Assembly (NCBI GenBank): GCA_938041435.1
Contig: CALISR010000007.1
Span: 62,001-126,000, forward strand
Length of the DNA stretch: 64,000 bases
Direction: 5' to 3'
From: an uncultured Candidatus Saccharibacteria bacterium
GTDB lineage: Bacteria; Patescibacteriota; Saccharimonadia; Saccharimonadales; Saccharimonadaceae
Of this stretch, positions 26,357 through 34,478 are shown piece after piece. A model generated the notes under the pieces. It saw only the letters and a list, made by a program, of their open reading frames with translations. It was not told where the DNA came from and did no database searches. The position numbers and the translations under genes were made by a program. Each line of letters opens with the position of its first letter. The stretch's first letter is position 1.

Positions 26357-27013
26357 ATGCATACACAACAGAGACCAAACAGGGGTCGAAAAGCCCCAAA
26401 TTCTTCACCAACACCCAAATATGGTGATGACAAGTACCGTCACTTGGTAGAGGATCCTAGATCACAAGATCCTGAAACTAAGGGTGTTTCGCGGCGAGGT
26501 ATCATTGGTGCAGCAGCTCTTGTATTTAGTGCTGTAGCCGGCTTTGCAGCAATGCAATCAAAAGATAACCACGATCAGTACTCTTCTGCTGAGCATCAAC
26601 CCACCCCTGAAGAGCAAGCTACTCAGCTAGTCGATGCGTATAGCGCTTACCTCAGCCAGCGCGAAGCCTACGAGGCAGGCAAAACCACAGAAGAACCTCA
26701 ACTACCAGCCAACCTAGATGGTATTGCTACTCTAGCCGTCGAGGCTGGCGACAGCATCGGTAGTGTGGTAGACCGGCACATCGCCGCACTTACCGAAGCA
26801 GATGCATTCCATACTAAGCCCGAGCAAGATGGCGTGACTAATGCTACGTCGGCCCGCGTTGCTGAGCTCCACCTGACCGATGGCAACACGCGCTACGAGC
26901 TCCAGCCTGGCGACACCGTGACACTCGCGCAATACCAGGGTTTTGTTGTGCCGCTGGCAATCAACTCGCACGAGCCAAGCTCTGGCGTGCCACAGCACAC
27001 TCTCGAGCCATAA
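26357..27013 (+). CDS. Signal-anchored extracytoplasmic protein with twin-arginine-like motif
   Basis: From the ATG at 26357 it has 218 residues. A polar, basic N-terminal region of about 44 residues precedes SRRGIIGAAALVFSAVAGF, a hydrophobic helix headed by a twin arginine; this could be a Tat signal or simply a membrane anchor. The rest is acidic and soluble, with two stretches (EAGDSIGSVVDRHI and LQPGDTVTL) faintly like LysM-type or speract folds. Function unknown. TATAGT (26342-26347) lies 9 bases before the start; a good terminator follows. Confidence 0.6.
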   Translation: MHTQQRPNRGRKAPNSSPTPKYGDDKYRHLVEDPRSQDPETKGVSRRGIIGAAALVFSAVAGFAAMQSKDNHDQYSSAEHQPTPEEQATQLVDAYSAYLSQREAYEAGKTTEEPQLPANLDGIATLAVEAGDSIGSVVDRHIAALTEADAFHTKPEQDGVTNATSARVAELHLTDGNTRYELQPGDTVTLAQYQGFVVPLAINSHEPSSGVPQHTLEP

Positions 27014-27033
27014 CTATGCATACACCGTAGCAA

Positions 27034-27061
27034 ACCAGCCAGCCAACCTGGCTGGTTTTTT
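27034..27061 (+). terminator. Rho-independent terminator
   Basis: Perfect 9-bp stem ACCAGCCAG/CTGGCTGGT with a 5-base loop and a six-T run. Confidence 0.9.
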
Positions 27062-27118
27062 GGTATGAGCATAGCTAGTTCGCTCTCTCGCATCAAGAGT
27101 GGTATAATAGCGTATACG

Positions 27119-27466
27119 ATGCAAATGGAGCAGGTGCAAGCACTGATTTTTACGATTCGCCAGGCGGATGCCATGCGGCTCAATGATCTCGCATATGCCG
27201 AGAAAACGGTGCGCATGCTTGCCAAGGTAGCTGGCCTGTACGCATTGGAGTCTGTCTCACATCAGTTCTCGCCGCAAGGCGTGAGTGTGTCGCTGCTGCT
27301 TGCTGAGTCGCACGCTACCATCCACACCTGGCCCGAGAGCCGTGGAGCGTACCTCAGTATTGCCACATGCCGACCACTGAGCGAGGATACAATTGAGACT
27401 CTCCGCCAAGCCATTGCAGACGCATTTTATACCAATACTATAACGATCGAAAGCGCTACCTTATGA
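27119..27466 (+). CDS. speD: S-adenosylmethionine decarboxylase proenzyme
   Basis: A prokaryotic-type AdoMetDC of 115 residues. It self-cleaves to make a pyruvoyl cofactor and yields decarboxylated AdoMet, the aminopropyl donor for polyamines. The cleavage site is E63-S64 in LLAESHATIHTWPE, with the conserved His69 and Cys84 (IATC). TGG-TATAAT (27103-27108) ends 10 bases before the ATG at 27119. It heads an operon with a DUF4178 gene (ATGA overlap) and a membrane spermidine-synthase-like gene, so its product probably feeds that enzyme. Confidence 0.92.
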   Translation: MQMEQVQALIFTIRQADAMRLNDLAYAEKTVRMLAKVAGLYALESVSHQFSPQGVSVSLLLAESHATIHTWPESRGAYLSIATCRPLSEDTIETLRQAIADAFYTNTITIESATL

Positions 27467-28167
27467 CCAAACGCACCAAAGCTCGCCTCAAAATCAACGA
27501 TGTCCTGCGCGGCAAGCGAACCAACTTCCGTGCGGTGGGTTGCTTGCTGTTTAAAGAAGACAACCCCGAGACCAAGCAAACCTCCTACTGGGAAGAATGG
27601 GAGCTGACGGGCCTCGAAAATTACGATAGCTGGGTGGAGTACGACCACGATAGCAAGGTTGTGTCGCTCTACGAGCCGGTGCGGTTTGCCCAGCAGCTTG
27701 AGCCAGAGCACCTGGCTGCGGGCAATGAGTTTACCATCACACTCGAGGACGGCACCACGCAGACCATTACCGTTGCCGAGGCCGGCGAAGGCACCATTAT
27801 GGCTATCCGTGGCAAGAATGCCTACCAGGTCTTCGAGGGTGAGCCAATGGCCTACGCCAGCCTGCACTACACCGATGCCGAAACCGGCGCTACCACCACC
27901 TACACGGTCGAAAAATACAACCGGCGCGAGTACGATGTCTACCGCAAAACACCCCTGTCCGACGCGCAGCAGAAGGAATTGTTCGGCCGGCTGATTCGCC
28001 CGCGCAACTGGCCACTATTTTGGCGCTGGGTGATGATCATCAGCTTTGTTGGGGCGCTGCTCTTTGCCATTTACGATGAGTTCTTTGGCCACGATGATTC
28101 GCACGGCAGCGGCACCTACCACGGGCGCAGCGTCTATGGCGGTGGCAGTGGCGGCGTAGGCAAATAA
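27463..28167 (+). CDS. DUF4178-like protein with a C-terminal membrane helix
   Basis: 234 residues. The N-terminal half is a beta-rich domain with W-E-E-W and Y-D-S-W motifs resembling DUF4178. A second stretch repeats that style (RGKNAYQVFEGEPMAYASL). One hydrophobic helix (WRWVMIISFVGALLFAIY) lies near the C-terminus, followed by a His/Gly/Ser tail. It overlaps speD by 4 bases. DUF4178 proteins are known to sit beside speD and spermidine-synthase homologues in other bacteria, so it probably works with them at the membrane. Not enzymatically characterised. Confidence 0.7.
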   Translation: MTKRTKARLKINDVLRGKRTNFRAVGCLLFKEDNPETKQTSYWEEWELTGLENYDSWVEYDHDSKVVSLYEPVRFAQQLEPEHLAAGNEFTITLEDGTTQTITVAEAGEGTIMAIRGKNAYQVFEGEPMAYASLHYTDAETGATTTYTVEKYNRREYDVYRKTPLSDAQQKELFGRLIRPRNWPLFWRWVMIISFVGALLFAIYDEFFGHDDSHGSGTYHGRSVYGGGSGGVGK

Positions 28168-28194
28168 CCTAGGCGCGAAAGGCATACAGATACC

Positions 28195-29745
28195 ATGGCA
28201 CATACTCGCGTCACGCCACCGGACACCAAGCACATCACCAGCAAGGAAAATATCGCGCTGTTTGCGGCGGCGCTGCTGGTGGCAATTGGCGGACTTATCT
28301 ACGAGCTTATCCTAGGCACAGCTGCCTCATACCTAGTGGGTGATTCAATCCTGAGCTTTAGCCTGGCAACTGGTATAACCCTCTTCGGCATGGGGGTAGG
28401 GTCGCTGCTGGTGCGGCATATTCACTGGCACCCGGCCACCAGCTTTGCCGTTAATGAAATCCTGCTGGGGCTGGTGGGTGGTAATTCGGTGCTACTGCTC
28501 TACAGCGCCTTTAGCTTGAGCAAGCTGCACTGGCCGGTATTTGCGCTGATTAGCCTGGTGATTGGTGTGCTGATTGGGTTGGAAATTCCGCTACTCGTCA
28601 AGATGTTTACCCGCTACGGCCGGCCGTCTTCGGTGGAGCTGCTCAGCAAGGTGCTGGCGATCGACTACTTTGGCGCGCTGGTGGCCTCGCTGGTCTTCCC
28701 GCTCTTCTTGCTACCCAGCCTGGGGCTGATGCGCAGCACCTACTTGATCGCCACGCTTAACATCGCCGTGGCAGTGCTGATTCTGCTGCAGCTGAAGACC
28801 TCGCGCAGGCTCCTAGCTGCCAGTGTAGTGGCGACCATTCTGCTGCTGGGGCTGTTCTTTGGCGCCAGCTGGCTAGAGCATAGCATTGATACCAAGGCCT
28901 ATAAAGACCCGGTGATTCTGTACCAGCAATCGGCTTACCAAAAGATCGTTCTCACCAAGTACAAGCAGGATCTGCGGCTGTATCTGAATAACAATCTGCA
29001 GTTTTCGAGCCTAGACGAAGCCCGCTATCACGAAACGCTGGCCGGTGCGGCGATGACAGCGGTCAAGCAGCCCAAAAACGTGCTGATTATGGGCGGTGGT
29101 GACGGGCTGCTGGCGCGCGAAATCCTTAAATACCCCAGTGTGGAGCACGTCACCCTGGTGGATATCGACCCAGCTATGACGCAGCTGGCGCGCACGAGCC
29201 CCCTGCTGACTGAGCAAAACCAGCGCTCGCTTGCTAGCCCCAAGGTGCGCGTCGTCAACGAGGACGCGTTTTTATTTGCCTTCAAGACGCACCAGGCCTA
29301 CGACGCCATTCTGATCGACCTGGTCGACCCATCGAACGACCGCCTCGCCAAGCTCTACTCGCAGCAATTCTACCGCCAGGCCGCGCGCATCCTCAGCCCC
29401 GGTGGGGTGATGATCACCCAAGCGACGTCGTCGTACTTTTCGCCAAATGCCTTCGCGATGGTGGCTAGCACCGTCGCATCCGCCCAGCCCCAGCGGCATA
29501 TCACGCCCTTTAGCATCAATGTGCCCTCCTTTGGCGAGTGGGGCTTTGTGCTCTCGACCAAGGATACAGCCAGCCTGCTAAGCCAGCCGCTGCCGCCTGG
29601 GCTCAGCTACACCGATGCCAAACTGCTCGACTACACCCTGCGCCAGCGCCCCGCTAGTCTACCCCCAGCCAGCATCTCGACCCTGCTAACGCCGCGGATC
29701 ATCGACGTCTATAATCGTGATATGGCGCAGTGGCGGTATCAATAA
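28195..29745 (+). CDS. Membrane-embedded spermidine synthase-like protein
   Basis: 516 residues in two parts. About seven membrane helices (residues 20-225) are followed by a Rossmann-fold aminopropyltransferase domain. That domain has NLQFSSLDEARYHE (substrate loop), GGGDGLLAREILKYPSV with VDIDP (AdoMet/dcAdoMet site) and DAILIDLVDP (the position of the catalytic Asp). It lies 27 bases after the DUF4178 gene. Unlike soluble SpeE it is tied to the membrane, so its acceptor could be a membrane or wall component as well as putrescine. The operon is visibly GC-richer and CTG-richer than its surroundings. Confidence 0.85.
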   Translation: MAHTRVTPPDTKHITSKENIALFAAALLVAIGGLIYELILGTAASYLVGDSILSFSLATGITLFGMGVGSLLVRHIHWHPATSFAVNEILLGLVGGNSVLLLYSAFSLSKLHWPVFALISLVIGVLIGLEIPLLVKMFTRYGRPSSVELLSKVLAIDYFGALVASLVFPLFLLPSLGLMRSTYLIATLNIAVAVLILLQLKTSRRLLAASVVATILLLGLFFGASWLEHSIDTKAYKDPVILYQQSAYQKIVLTKYKQDLRLYLNNNLQFSSLDEARYHETLAGAAMTAVKQPKNVLIMGGGDGLLAREILKYPSVEHVTLVDIDPAMTQLARTSPLLTEQNQRSLASPKVRVVNEDAFLFAFKTHQAYDAILIDLVDPSNDRLAKLYSQQFYRQAARILSPGGVMITQATSSYFSPNAFAMVASTVASAQPQRHITPFSINVPSFGEWGFVLSTKDTASLLSQPLPPGLSYTDAKLLDYTLRQRPASLPPASISTLLTPRIIDVYNRDMAQWRYQ

Positions 29746-29951
29746 AGAGCACTTTGTGTGGAGCCTAACCTCTCCCTGATATCAATCTATAATCACAATC
29801 CATCATGTGCGGATATAAAGTCTAGCCAAAACTAACCCGTCAGAGCTACTACGTTCCTCGCTTTACCCATCAACACCTACTAACTCTTCTATACTATTGG
29901 GATATTTTGCATATGTTTGCTCTGCAGGCTGGTATATCGTATGATATATTC

Positions 29952-30743
29952 ATGTATCATAAACGACCACGCGAACAAGCCCACCATTATGACATCCAGT
30001 GGTACCGCCAAACCGGTGTATTTTACCCTGAGCAACTATCATCAGAAACACCAACTGTTGGTGTTTCTGCCAATACCTGGCGCGAGTACATAAATCTGAT
30101 ACGCCAAGCAGCTGCCGATCACCCCGCCCATCGCTTCATCAGCCCCGAACTCATGACGACGGCAGACATGGAGCTGGCTGAAATCCCAGACCAAGATGCT
30201 GTAGTAAATGATCGCCTCGCCGAGCTGGAGGAACTCTCTACCTCTATGCCCACAGTGGAGCTTGTGGTAGGCACACCAGAGTACCACCCAGATGGAATTT
30301 ACAACTCACTTGTTATTATCCAAAATGGTACACGCCGCATACTTGAGCGCAAACGCACGATTTTTAGCTCAGCTGAGTGGGGGACATTCACCGCAAGCAA
30401 CACATTGCAGCAGCGGTGCACCCGCACATTATCTGCTGTGTGTGCCGATCTAGTGGGTTATGGCATGCAATACCCCCAATACCCCAAACTCCCCCAAGAC
30501 ACTCGTGTCATCCATGCCAGCTGCTGCTGGGCGACACCGCTCGAGGAGGGAGCTCTCTATGCCGCAGCGCCAGATGAAGAACGCTACCCCAGCACCATGA
30601 CGCGCGCGCTTGGTCGTCTCTTCGCACGCTATCGACAGCTACAGCAGGTCATAGTCGTCGATCGCACTCCACCCAGCACAGCCATCCCACCGCTCAACTG
30701 CGTGGCGCAGCGGAGTACGCATAATGGTATAATAGAGCCATGA
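29952..30743 (+). CDS. Divergent carbon-nitrogen hydrolase (nitrilase superfamily)-like protein
   Basis: From the ATG at 29952 it has 263 residues. It shows a nitrilase-like order of elements: ISPEL (Glu position), YNSLVIIQNGTRRILERKRTIF (the strand followed by the catalytic Lys region) and HASCCWATP (Cys nucleophile position). Overall similarity is weak, so the family call is tentative and activity uncertain. TTGCTC-17-TATGAT (29917-29945) ends 6 bases before this ATG; the ATG at 29907 lies before the promoter. The last bases overlap the FKBP start (ATGA). Confidence 0.55.
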   Translation: MYHKRPREQAHHYDIQWYRQTGVFYPEQLSSETPTVGVSANTWREYINLIRQAAADHPAHRFISPELMTTADMELAEIPDQDAVVNDRLAELEELSTSMPTVELVVGTPEYHPDGIYNSLVIIQNGTRRILERKRTIFSSAEWGTFTASNTLQQRCTRTLSAVCADLVGYGMQYPQYPKLPQDTRVIHASCCWATPLEEGALYAAAPDEERYPSTMTRALGRLFARYRQLQQVIVVDRTPPSTAIPPLNCVAQRSTHNGIIEP

Positions 30744-31114
30744 CACAATACGAAGGAACCAAACTCGCCGACTTTACACCTATCGCCAAGGTCGACGCAC
30801 TGCAAATCATCGACATCATCCCTGGCACTGGTGCCGAGGTACCAGCTGGCGCAACCATCACCGCACATTATACTGGTGCACTGTGTAAAAATGGCATCAT
30901 CTTCCAGAGCAGCCACGACTTTGGCCAGCCCGTCACCTTCGGCCTCGACCAAGTCATCCGTGGCTGGACAGAAGGCGTGCCTGGCATGAAGGTTGGTGGC
31001 ATGCGCCGGCTCATCATCCCAAGCGACATGGCCTACGGCTCCATCCGCGCCGCCGCCAACATTCCGCCTAATAGCGATCTCGTGTTCGACATTGAGTTGA
31101 TGGATATTAAATAA
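30740..31114 (+). CDS. FKBP-type peptidyl-prolyl cis-trans isomerase
   Basis: A single FKBP domain of 124 residues without signal peptide, so cytoplasmic. Family patterns are present: GAEVPAGATITAHYTG, FGLDQVIRGWTEGVPGMKVGGMRRLIIPSDMAYG and DLVFDIELM. It catalyses proline isomerisation in folding proteins. It overlaps the previous stop (ATGA) and also has its own internal promoter, TGG-TATAAT (30728-30733), ending 6 bases before the ATG. Confidence 0.94.
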   Translation: MTQYEGTKLADFTPIAKVDALQIIDIIPGTGAEVPAGATITAHYTGALCKNGIIFQSSHDFGQPVTFGLDQVIRGWTEGVPGMKVGGMRRLIIPSDMAYGSIRAAANIPPNSDLVFDIELMDIK

Positions 31115-31134
31115 CAGAAGGTCAGCGCGCAAAC

Positions 31135-31170
31135 AAGAAGCTCATACTAAGTAAGCTTCTTGTTTTCTTT
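31135..31170 (+). terminator. Terminator after the FKBP gene
   Basis: Stem AAGAAGCT/AGCTTCTT (31135-31142 and 31154-31161) followed by GTTTTCTTT. Confidence 0.75.
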
Positions 31171-31212
31171 GTAGATTTGCCTAAGGCGTTTGAGGAGTTC
31201 GTCGTTATCCAT
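31147..31212 (-). CDS. Possible 21-residue micro-protein downstream of the RelA/SpoT gene
   Basis: The minus-strand frame encodes MDNDELLKRLRQIYKENKKLT, an amphipathic charged helix. Upstream, inside the 3' end of the RelA/SpoT gene, TTGAAA-16-TATAAT (31223-31250) lies 10 bases before the ATG, the same layout as other genes here. Its 3' end overlaps the FKBP terminator hairpin. It may be a genuine tiny gene or a chance frame. Confidence 0.35.
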   Translation of the reverse strand: MDNDELLKRLRQIYKENKKLT

Positions 31213-31230
31213 GATATTAACTATTATAGC

Positions 31231-32304
31231 TTAATGTTGAGATTTTTCAATACGCTGAATAATCTCTACTAGCCGAATTGCACTGGGTAAATAATTCGGA
31301 TATGCATGTCTCAGATTATTTATATCCCCAGCTGCAACAAGCACAGGATAATACTCAGGGTGTTCATTTTCAAGCTCCTTTAGTTTTTTTGTTGCTTCAG
31401 TGAATTTATTTTTTGCAAAACCAAACAAAAGTATCTTTTTCTCTTTCGTGTCTATAGCTAAGATGGCATAGTGAAACTTCCGCCTCTTACTCTGTTCCAA
31501 GCCTTCAACTTGACTTATTGTGCTGACCCATGCACTGATCTTATCGACAGCTTCGAGTCTCTTTGCAAGCTCTGTCGTTTGCTTAAACAGATCTTGAGGA
31601 TTCAAATTTCGGTGCTGCAATAGAGTAGGCTTATTCTCAACGAGTGCAATAATAGACGATATGTATCGAAAGAGTTCCAACCATCCCTTGTCGCCCTGCC
31701 CAGCCTTCAAATTCTCTCCTCTCATAACACTTACGATCTCAACACCAGTTGCCCATGCGTGTTGTAACTCTGTGCGAATCTGCATCTCGATCTGAAGACT
31801 CTTCCAATACTGATCATTTTCGTTACTTACTGGTACGTTATAAAACTCAAATACTAAGTGTATACCTCTGTAACCACTTTTTTGTGGTTTTTCTATGTAA
31901 TCTCTAGTTAACTTATTTTTGAGTTTATAAGAAAAAGATCCCTCTTGGTATACTCTTTTCATTCGATAAACTTGTTCAATATTCTGCATAACTATTCGGA
32001 CACCACCGACGTCTTGCATGCGACTCAGATTCATATCCTGTTGACGATTACTAATCTTATCAATGATTGTCTGTAACCTCTTGAGTCGGCGTGCTACCAC
32101 TGCATCTTGATAAATCATTTTTCGTTTTTTACGCAATGTGACATTAAACCTTTGCATTGGACGCTCGTGGCTCATACGCCACTGGTCGACAAATGCACGT
32201 GCCTCTGCATATTCAAGAGTATTTGTTTTGTGAGAACGGAGAATATTACCCGCCTTATCTATCTGGGTCTTGCTATACTTAATAGGCTTCTTTTGTTTAC
32301 TCAC
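31231..32304 (-). CDS. RelA/SpoT-domain nucleotidyltransferase, synthetase only
   Basis: 357 residues. The RelA/SpoT core shows RMQDVGGVRIVM, DYIEKPQKSGYRGIHLVFEF and LQIEMQIRTELQHAWA, the pyrophosphokinase signatures, with basic flanks. There is no HD hydrolase, TGS or ACT domain; a C-terminal extension of about 130 residues is unassigned. It may be a small alarmone synthetase or a toxSAS-type effector that modifies tRNA or nucleotides. The gene is strongly AT-rich, suggesting acquisition. It starts with GTG, 7 bases after TATAAT (32312-32317, minus). Confidence 0.8.
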   Translation of the reverse strand: MSKQKKPIKYSKTQIDKAGNILRSHKTNTLEYAEARAFVDQWRMSHERPMQRFNVTLRKKRKMIYQDAVVARRLKRLQTIIDKISNRQQDMNLSRMQDVGGVRIVMQNIEQVYRMKRVYQEGSFSYKLKNKLTRDYIEKPQKSGYRGIHLVFEFYNVPVSNENDQYWKSLQIEMQIRTELQHAWATGVEIVSVMRGENLKAGQGDKGWLELFRYISSIIALVENKPTLLQHRNLNPQDLFKQTTELAKRLEAVDKISAWVSTISQVEGLEQSKRRKFHYAILAIDTKEKKILLFGFAKNKFTEATKKLKELENEHPEYYPVLVAAGDINNLRHAYPNYLPSAIRLVEIIQRIEKSQH

Positions 32305-32322
32305 AGTCTCTATTATATACCT

Positions 32323-32356
32323 CTAAAAATACAAATAGCCACCCTTTCCAGGTGGC
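32323..32356 (-). terminator. Terminator of dnaK
   Basis: On the minus strand GCCACC..GGTGGC is followed by TATTTGTATTTTT. It sits just before the promoter of the RelA/SpoT gene. Confidence 0.7.
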
Positions 32357-32389
32357 CATTCGCAATGCAGCTGTAGCTATAACGCGATG

Positions 32390-34312
32390 CTACTTTTTGT
32401 CGCTGCTTTTGTCGTCGACAACTTCGCCTTCGACGGGTTCGTCTTTGCCAGGCTTCTTGTCTGTAGCTTTTGCCTTGGCGTCAGCTTCTTCTTCGGCTTT
32501 TTTGTCCTCAGCTTGCTGCTGATAGAGCTTAGCCCCGATAGACATCGTCACGTCGCCCAGCGCCTTGGTGGCAGCCTCAAGCTCGTCTTTGTCTTCTGCA
32601 TTCTTATGCTTCTCAGCTTCGGCAATGGCATCTTCCAGCGTCTTCTTGTCGTCGCTCGAGATTTTGTCCTTAAACTCATCGGGCATCTTCTTCGCCTGGT
32701 AGATAGCATTCTCGAGGTGGTTCTTGGCGTCGATTGCTTCACGCTTTTTCTTGTCTTCGTCGGCATGGAGCTCAGCTTCCTTCTGTGCCTTCTCAATATC
32801 TTCCTTGCTCATGTTGCCAGAGTTTTGAATGGTAATCGACTGCTCTTTGCCTGTGCCTTTGTCCTTAGCAGTAACACTGAGAATACCATTGGCATCAATA
32901 TTGAAGGTCACTTCAATCTGCGGCACACCGCGCGGTGCTGGTGCAATACCGTCAAGCACGAAGCGGCCCAGGCTCTTGTTGTCGTTGGCAAACTCGCGCT
33001 CGCCCTGCAAGACGTGGATCTCCACCTGTGGCTGGTTATCTGCTGCAGTTGAGAACACTTCGCTCTTGCTGGTTGGCACAGTGGTGTTGCGCTCAATTAG
33101 CTTGGTTGATACGCCGCCCATTGTCTCAATGCCGAGGCTTAGCGGTGTTACATCCAGCAGTAGCACACTCTTAACATCACCAGCTAGCACACCGCCCTGG
33201 ATGGCCGCACCAACGGCCACCACTTCGTCTGGGTTAACGCCTTGCATTGGGTCTTTGCCAAACAGTTTCTTCACCCGCTCGACCACTGCTGGCATGCGGG
33301 TCATACCGCCAACCATGACGATGTTGTTGATGTCAGACTTGCTCAGCTTGGCGTCTTTAAGCGCCTTCTCGACTGGCCCATCGAGGCGGTCAAGCAGATC
33401 CTTCACCAAGTCCTCAAGTTTGGCGCGCGTCAGGCTCATCTCGAAGTGCTTTGGCCCGTCAGCATCAGCGGTGATGAATGGAATATTGACATCATACTCA
33501 GTAACAGTCGAGAGCTCCTTCTTTGCCTTCTCGGCTTCGTCCTTGAGGCGCTGCATGGCAGCGTTGTCTTTGCGCAGATCAATACCCTCTTTGGCCTTGA
33601 AGTCGTCGAGGAAGTAATTAACGATGGCGTTGTCGAAGTCCTCACCACCAAGGTGGGTATCACCATTGGTCGACTTCACTTGGAAGAAGTCATCAGCGAT
33701 TTCCAGCACCGACACGTCGAAGGTACCACCACCAAGGTCAAAGACAACGATATTCTCTTCTTTGCCCTTATCGAGACCATAGGCGAGTGCAGCTGCTGTT
33801 GGCTCATTGATGATACGCTCGACTTCTAGGCCAGCAATCTTACCAGCATCCTTGGTAGCCTGGCGCTGCGAATCATCAAAGTAGGCTGGCACAGTAATGA
33901 CCGCCTTCGTCACCTTCTCACCCAAGAAGGCCTCGGCATCAGCCTTGATCTTGCTCAGAATCATGGCGCTCACTTCTTCTGGTGTATATTCTTTATCGCC
34001 CAGCTTGACGGCAACGGCATTACCCTTCTTGACGATCTCGTATGGCATGATGTCGAGATCTTTCTGGACTTCTTTGTCAGTGAATTTGCGGCCAATCAAG
34101 CGCTTGACACCATAGATTGTGTTCTTTGGGTTGGTCACACGCTGGCGTTGTGCCACCTGCCCCACAAGGCGCTCGCCTTTTTTGTTGATTGCCACCACTG
34201 ATGGTGTGGTGCGGTTGCCTTCAGCATTGGCGATAACCTCTGGCTTGCCCGCAAGCAAGTATGCAAAGGCACTGTTGGTCGTGCCGAGGTCGATACCGAT
34301 AGTTTTACCCAT
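32390..34312 (-). CDS. dnaK: Chaperone DnaK (Hsp70)
   Basis: A 640-residue Hsp70. ATPase-domain signatures are IGIDLGTTNS at the N-terminus, VFDLGGGTFDVSVLE and VMVGGMTRMP. The substrate-binding domain and lid follow, ending in a charged Lys/Asp/Glu tail rather than the usual short motif. The start at 34312 is set by AGGAGG upstream and by MGKTIGID; the frame from 34354 would add 14 unlikely residues. It is last in the hrcA-grpE-orphan-dnaK block and has its own CIRCE-controlled promoter. Confidence 0.97.
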   Translation of the reverse strand: MGKTIGIDLGTTNSAFAYLLAGKPEVIANAEGNRTTPSVVAINKKGERLVGQVAQRQRVTNPKNTIYGVKRLIGRKFTDKEVQKDLDIMPYEIVKKGNAVAVKLGDKEYTPEEVSAMILSKIKADAEAFLGEKVTKAVITVPAYFDDSQRQATKDAGKIAGLEVERIINEPTAAALAYGLDKGKEENIVVFDLGGGTFDVSVLEIADDFFQVKSTNGDTHLGGEDFDNAIVNYFLDDFKAKEGIDLRKDNAAMQRLKDEAEKAKKELSTVTEYDVNIPFITADADGPKHFEMSLTRAKLEDLVKDLLDRLDGPVEKALKDAKLSKSDINNIVMVGGMTRMPAVVERVKKLFGKDPMQGVNPDEVVAVGAAIQGGVLAGDVKSVLLLDVTPLSLGIETMGGVSTKLIERNTTVPTSKSEVFSTAADNQPQVEIHVLQGEREFANDNKSLGRFVLDGIAPAPRGVPQIEVTFNIDANGILSVTAKDKGTGKEQSITIQNSGNMSKEDIEKAQKEAELHADEDKKKREAIDAKNHLENAIYQAKKMPDEFKDKISSDDKKTLEDAIAEAEKHKNAEDKDELEAATKALGDVTMSIGAKLYQQQAEDKKAEEEADAKAKATDKKPGKDEPVEGEVVDDKSSDKK

Positions 34313-34396
34313 ATATTTTCCTCCTGTGCGCCTGCCTTGCTGGCAACGACGCAATGTTGTTAGTTTATTGTTTCGGTTATTAACATCTTGTCTATT

Positions 34397-34423
34397 CTAG
34401 CACTCTTTGGAGTCGAGTGCCAA
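34397..34423. promoter_or_regulatory. CIRCE element 1 of dnaK (in the leader)
   Basis: CTAGCACTC-N9-GAGTGCCAA, the HrcA operator, located just downstream of the predicted RNA start. Confidence 0.88.
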
Positions 34424-34430
34424 TAGGTTT

Positions 34431-34459
34431 AGTATAGCGAGCTAGCACTCGGCTGTCAA
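34431..34459 (-). promoter_or_regulatory. dnaK promoter
   Basis: On the minus strand TTGACA (34454-34459), exactly 17 bases, then TATACT (34431-34436). The -35 lies within the second CIRCE. Confidence 0.8.
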
Positions 34460-34468
34460 GAGTGCTAA
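34442..34468. promoter_or_regulatory. CIRCE element 2 of dnaK (over the -35)
   Basis: CTAGCACTC-N9-GAGTGCTAA, overlapping the -35 and part of the spacer. Two CIRCE copies imply tight HrcA repression of dnaK. Confidence 0.92.
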
Positions 34469-34478
34469 TAGATTTTGC

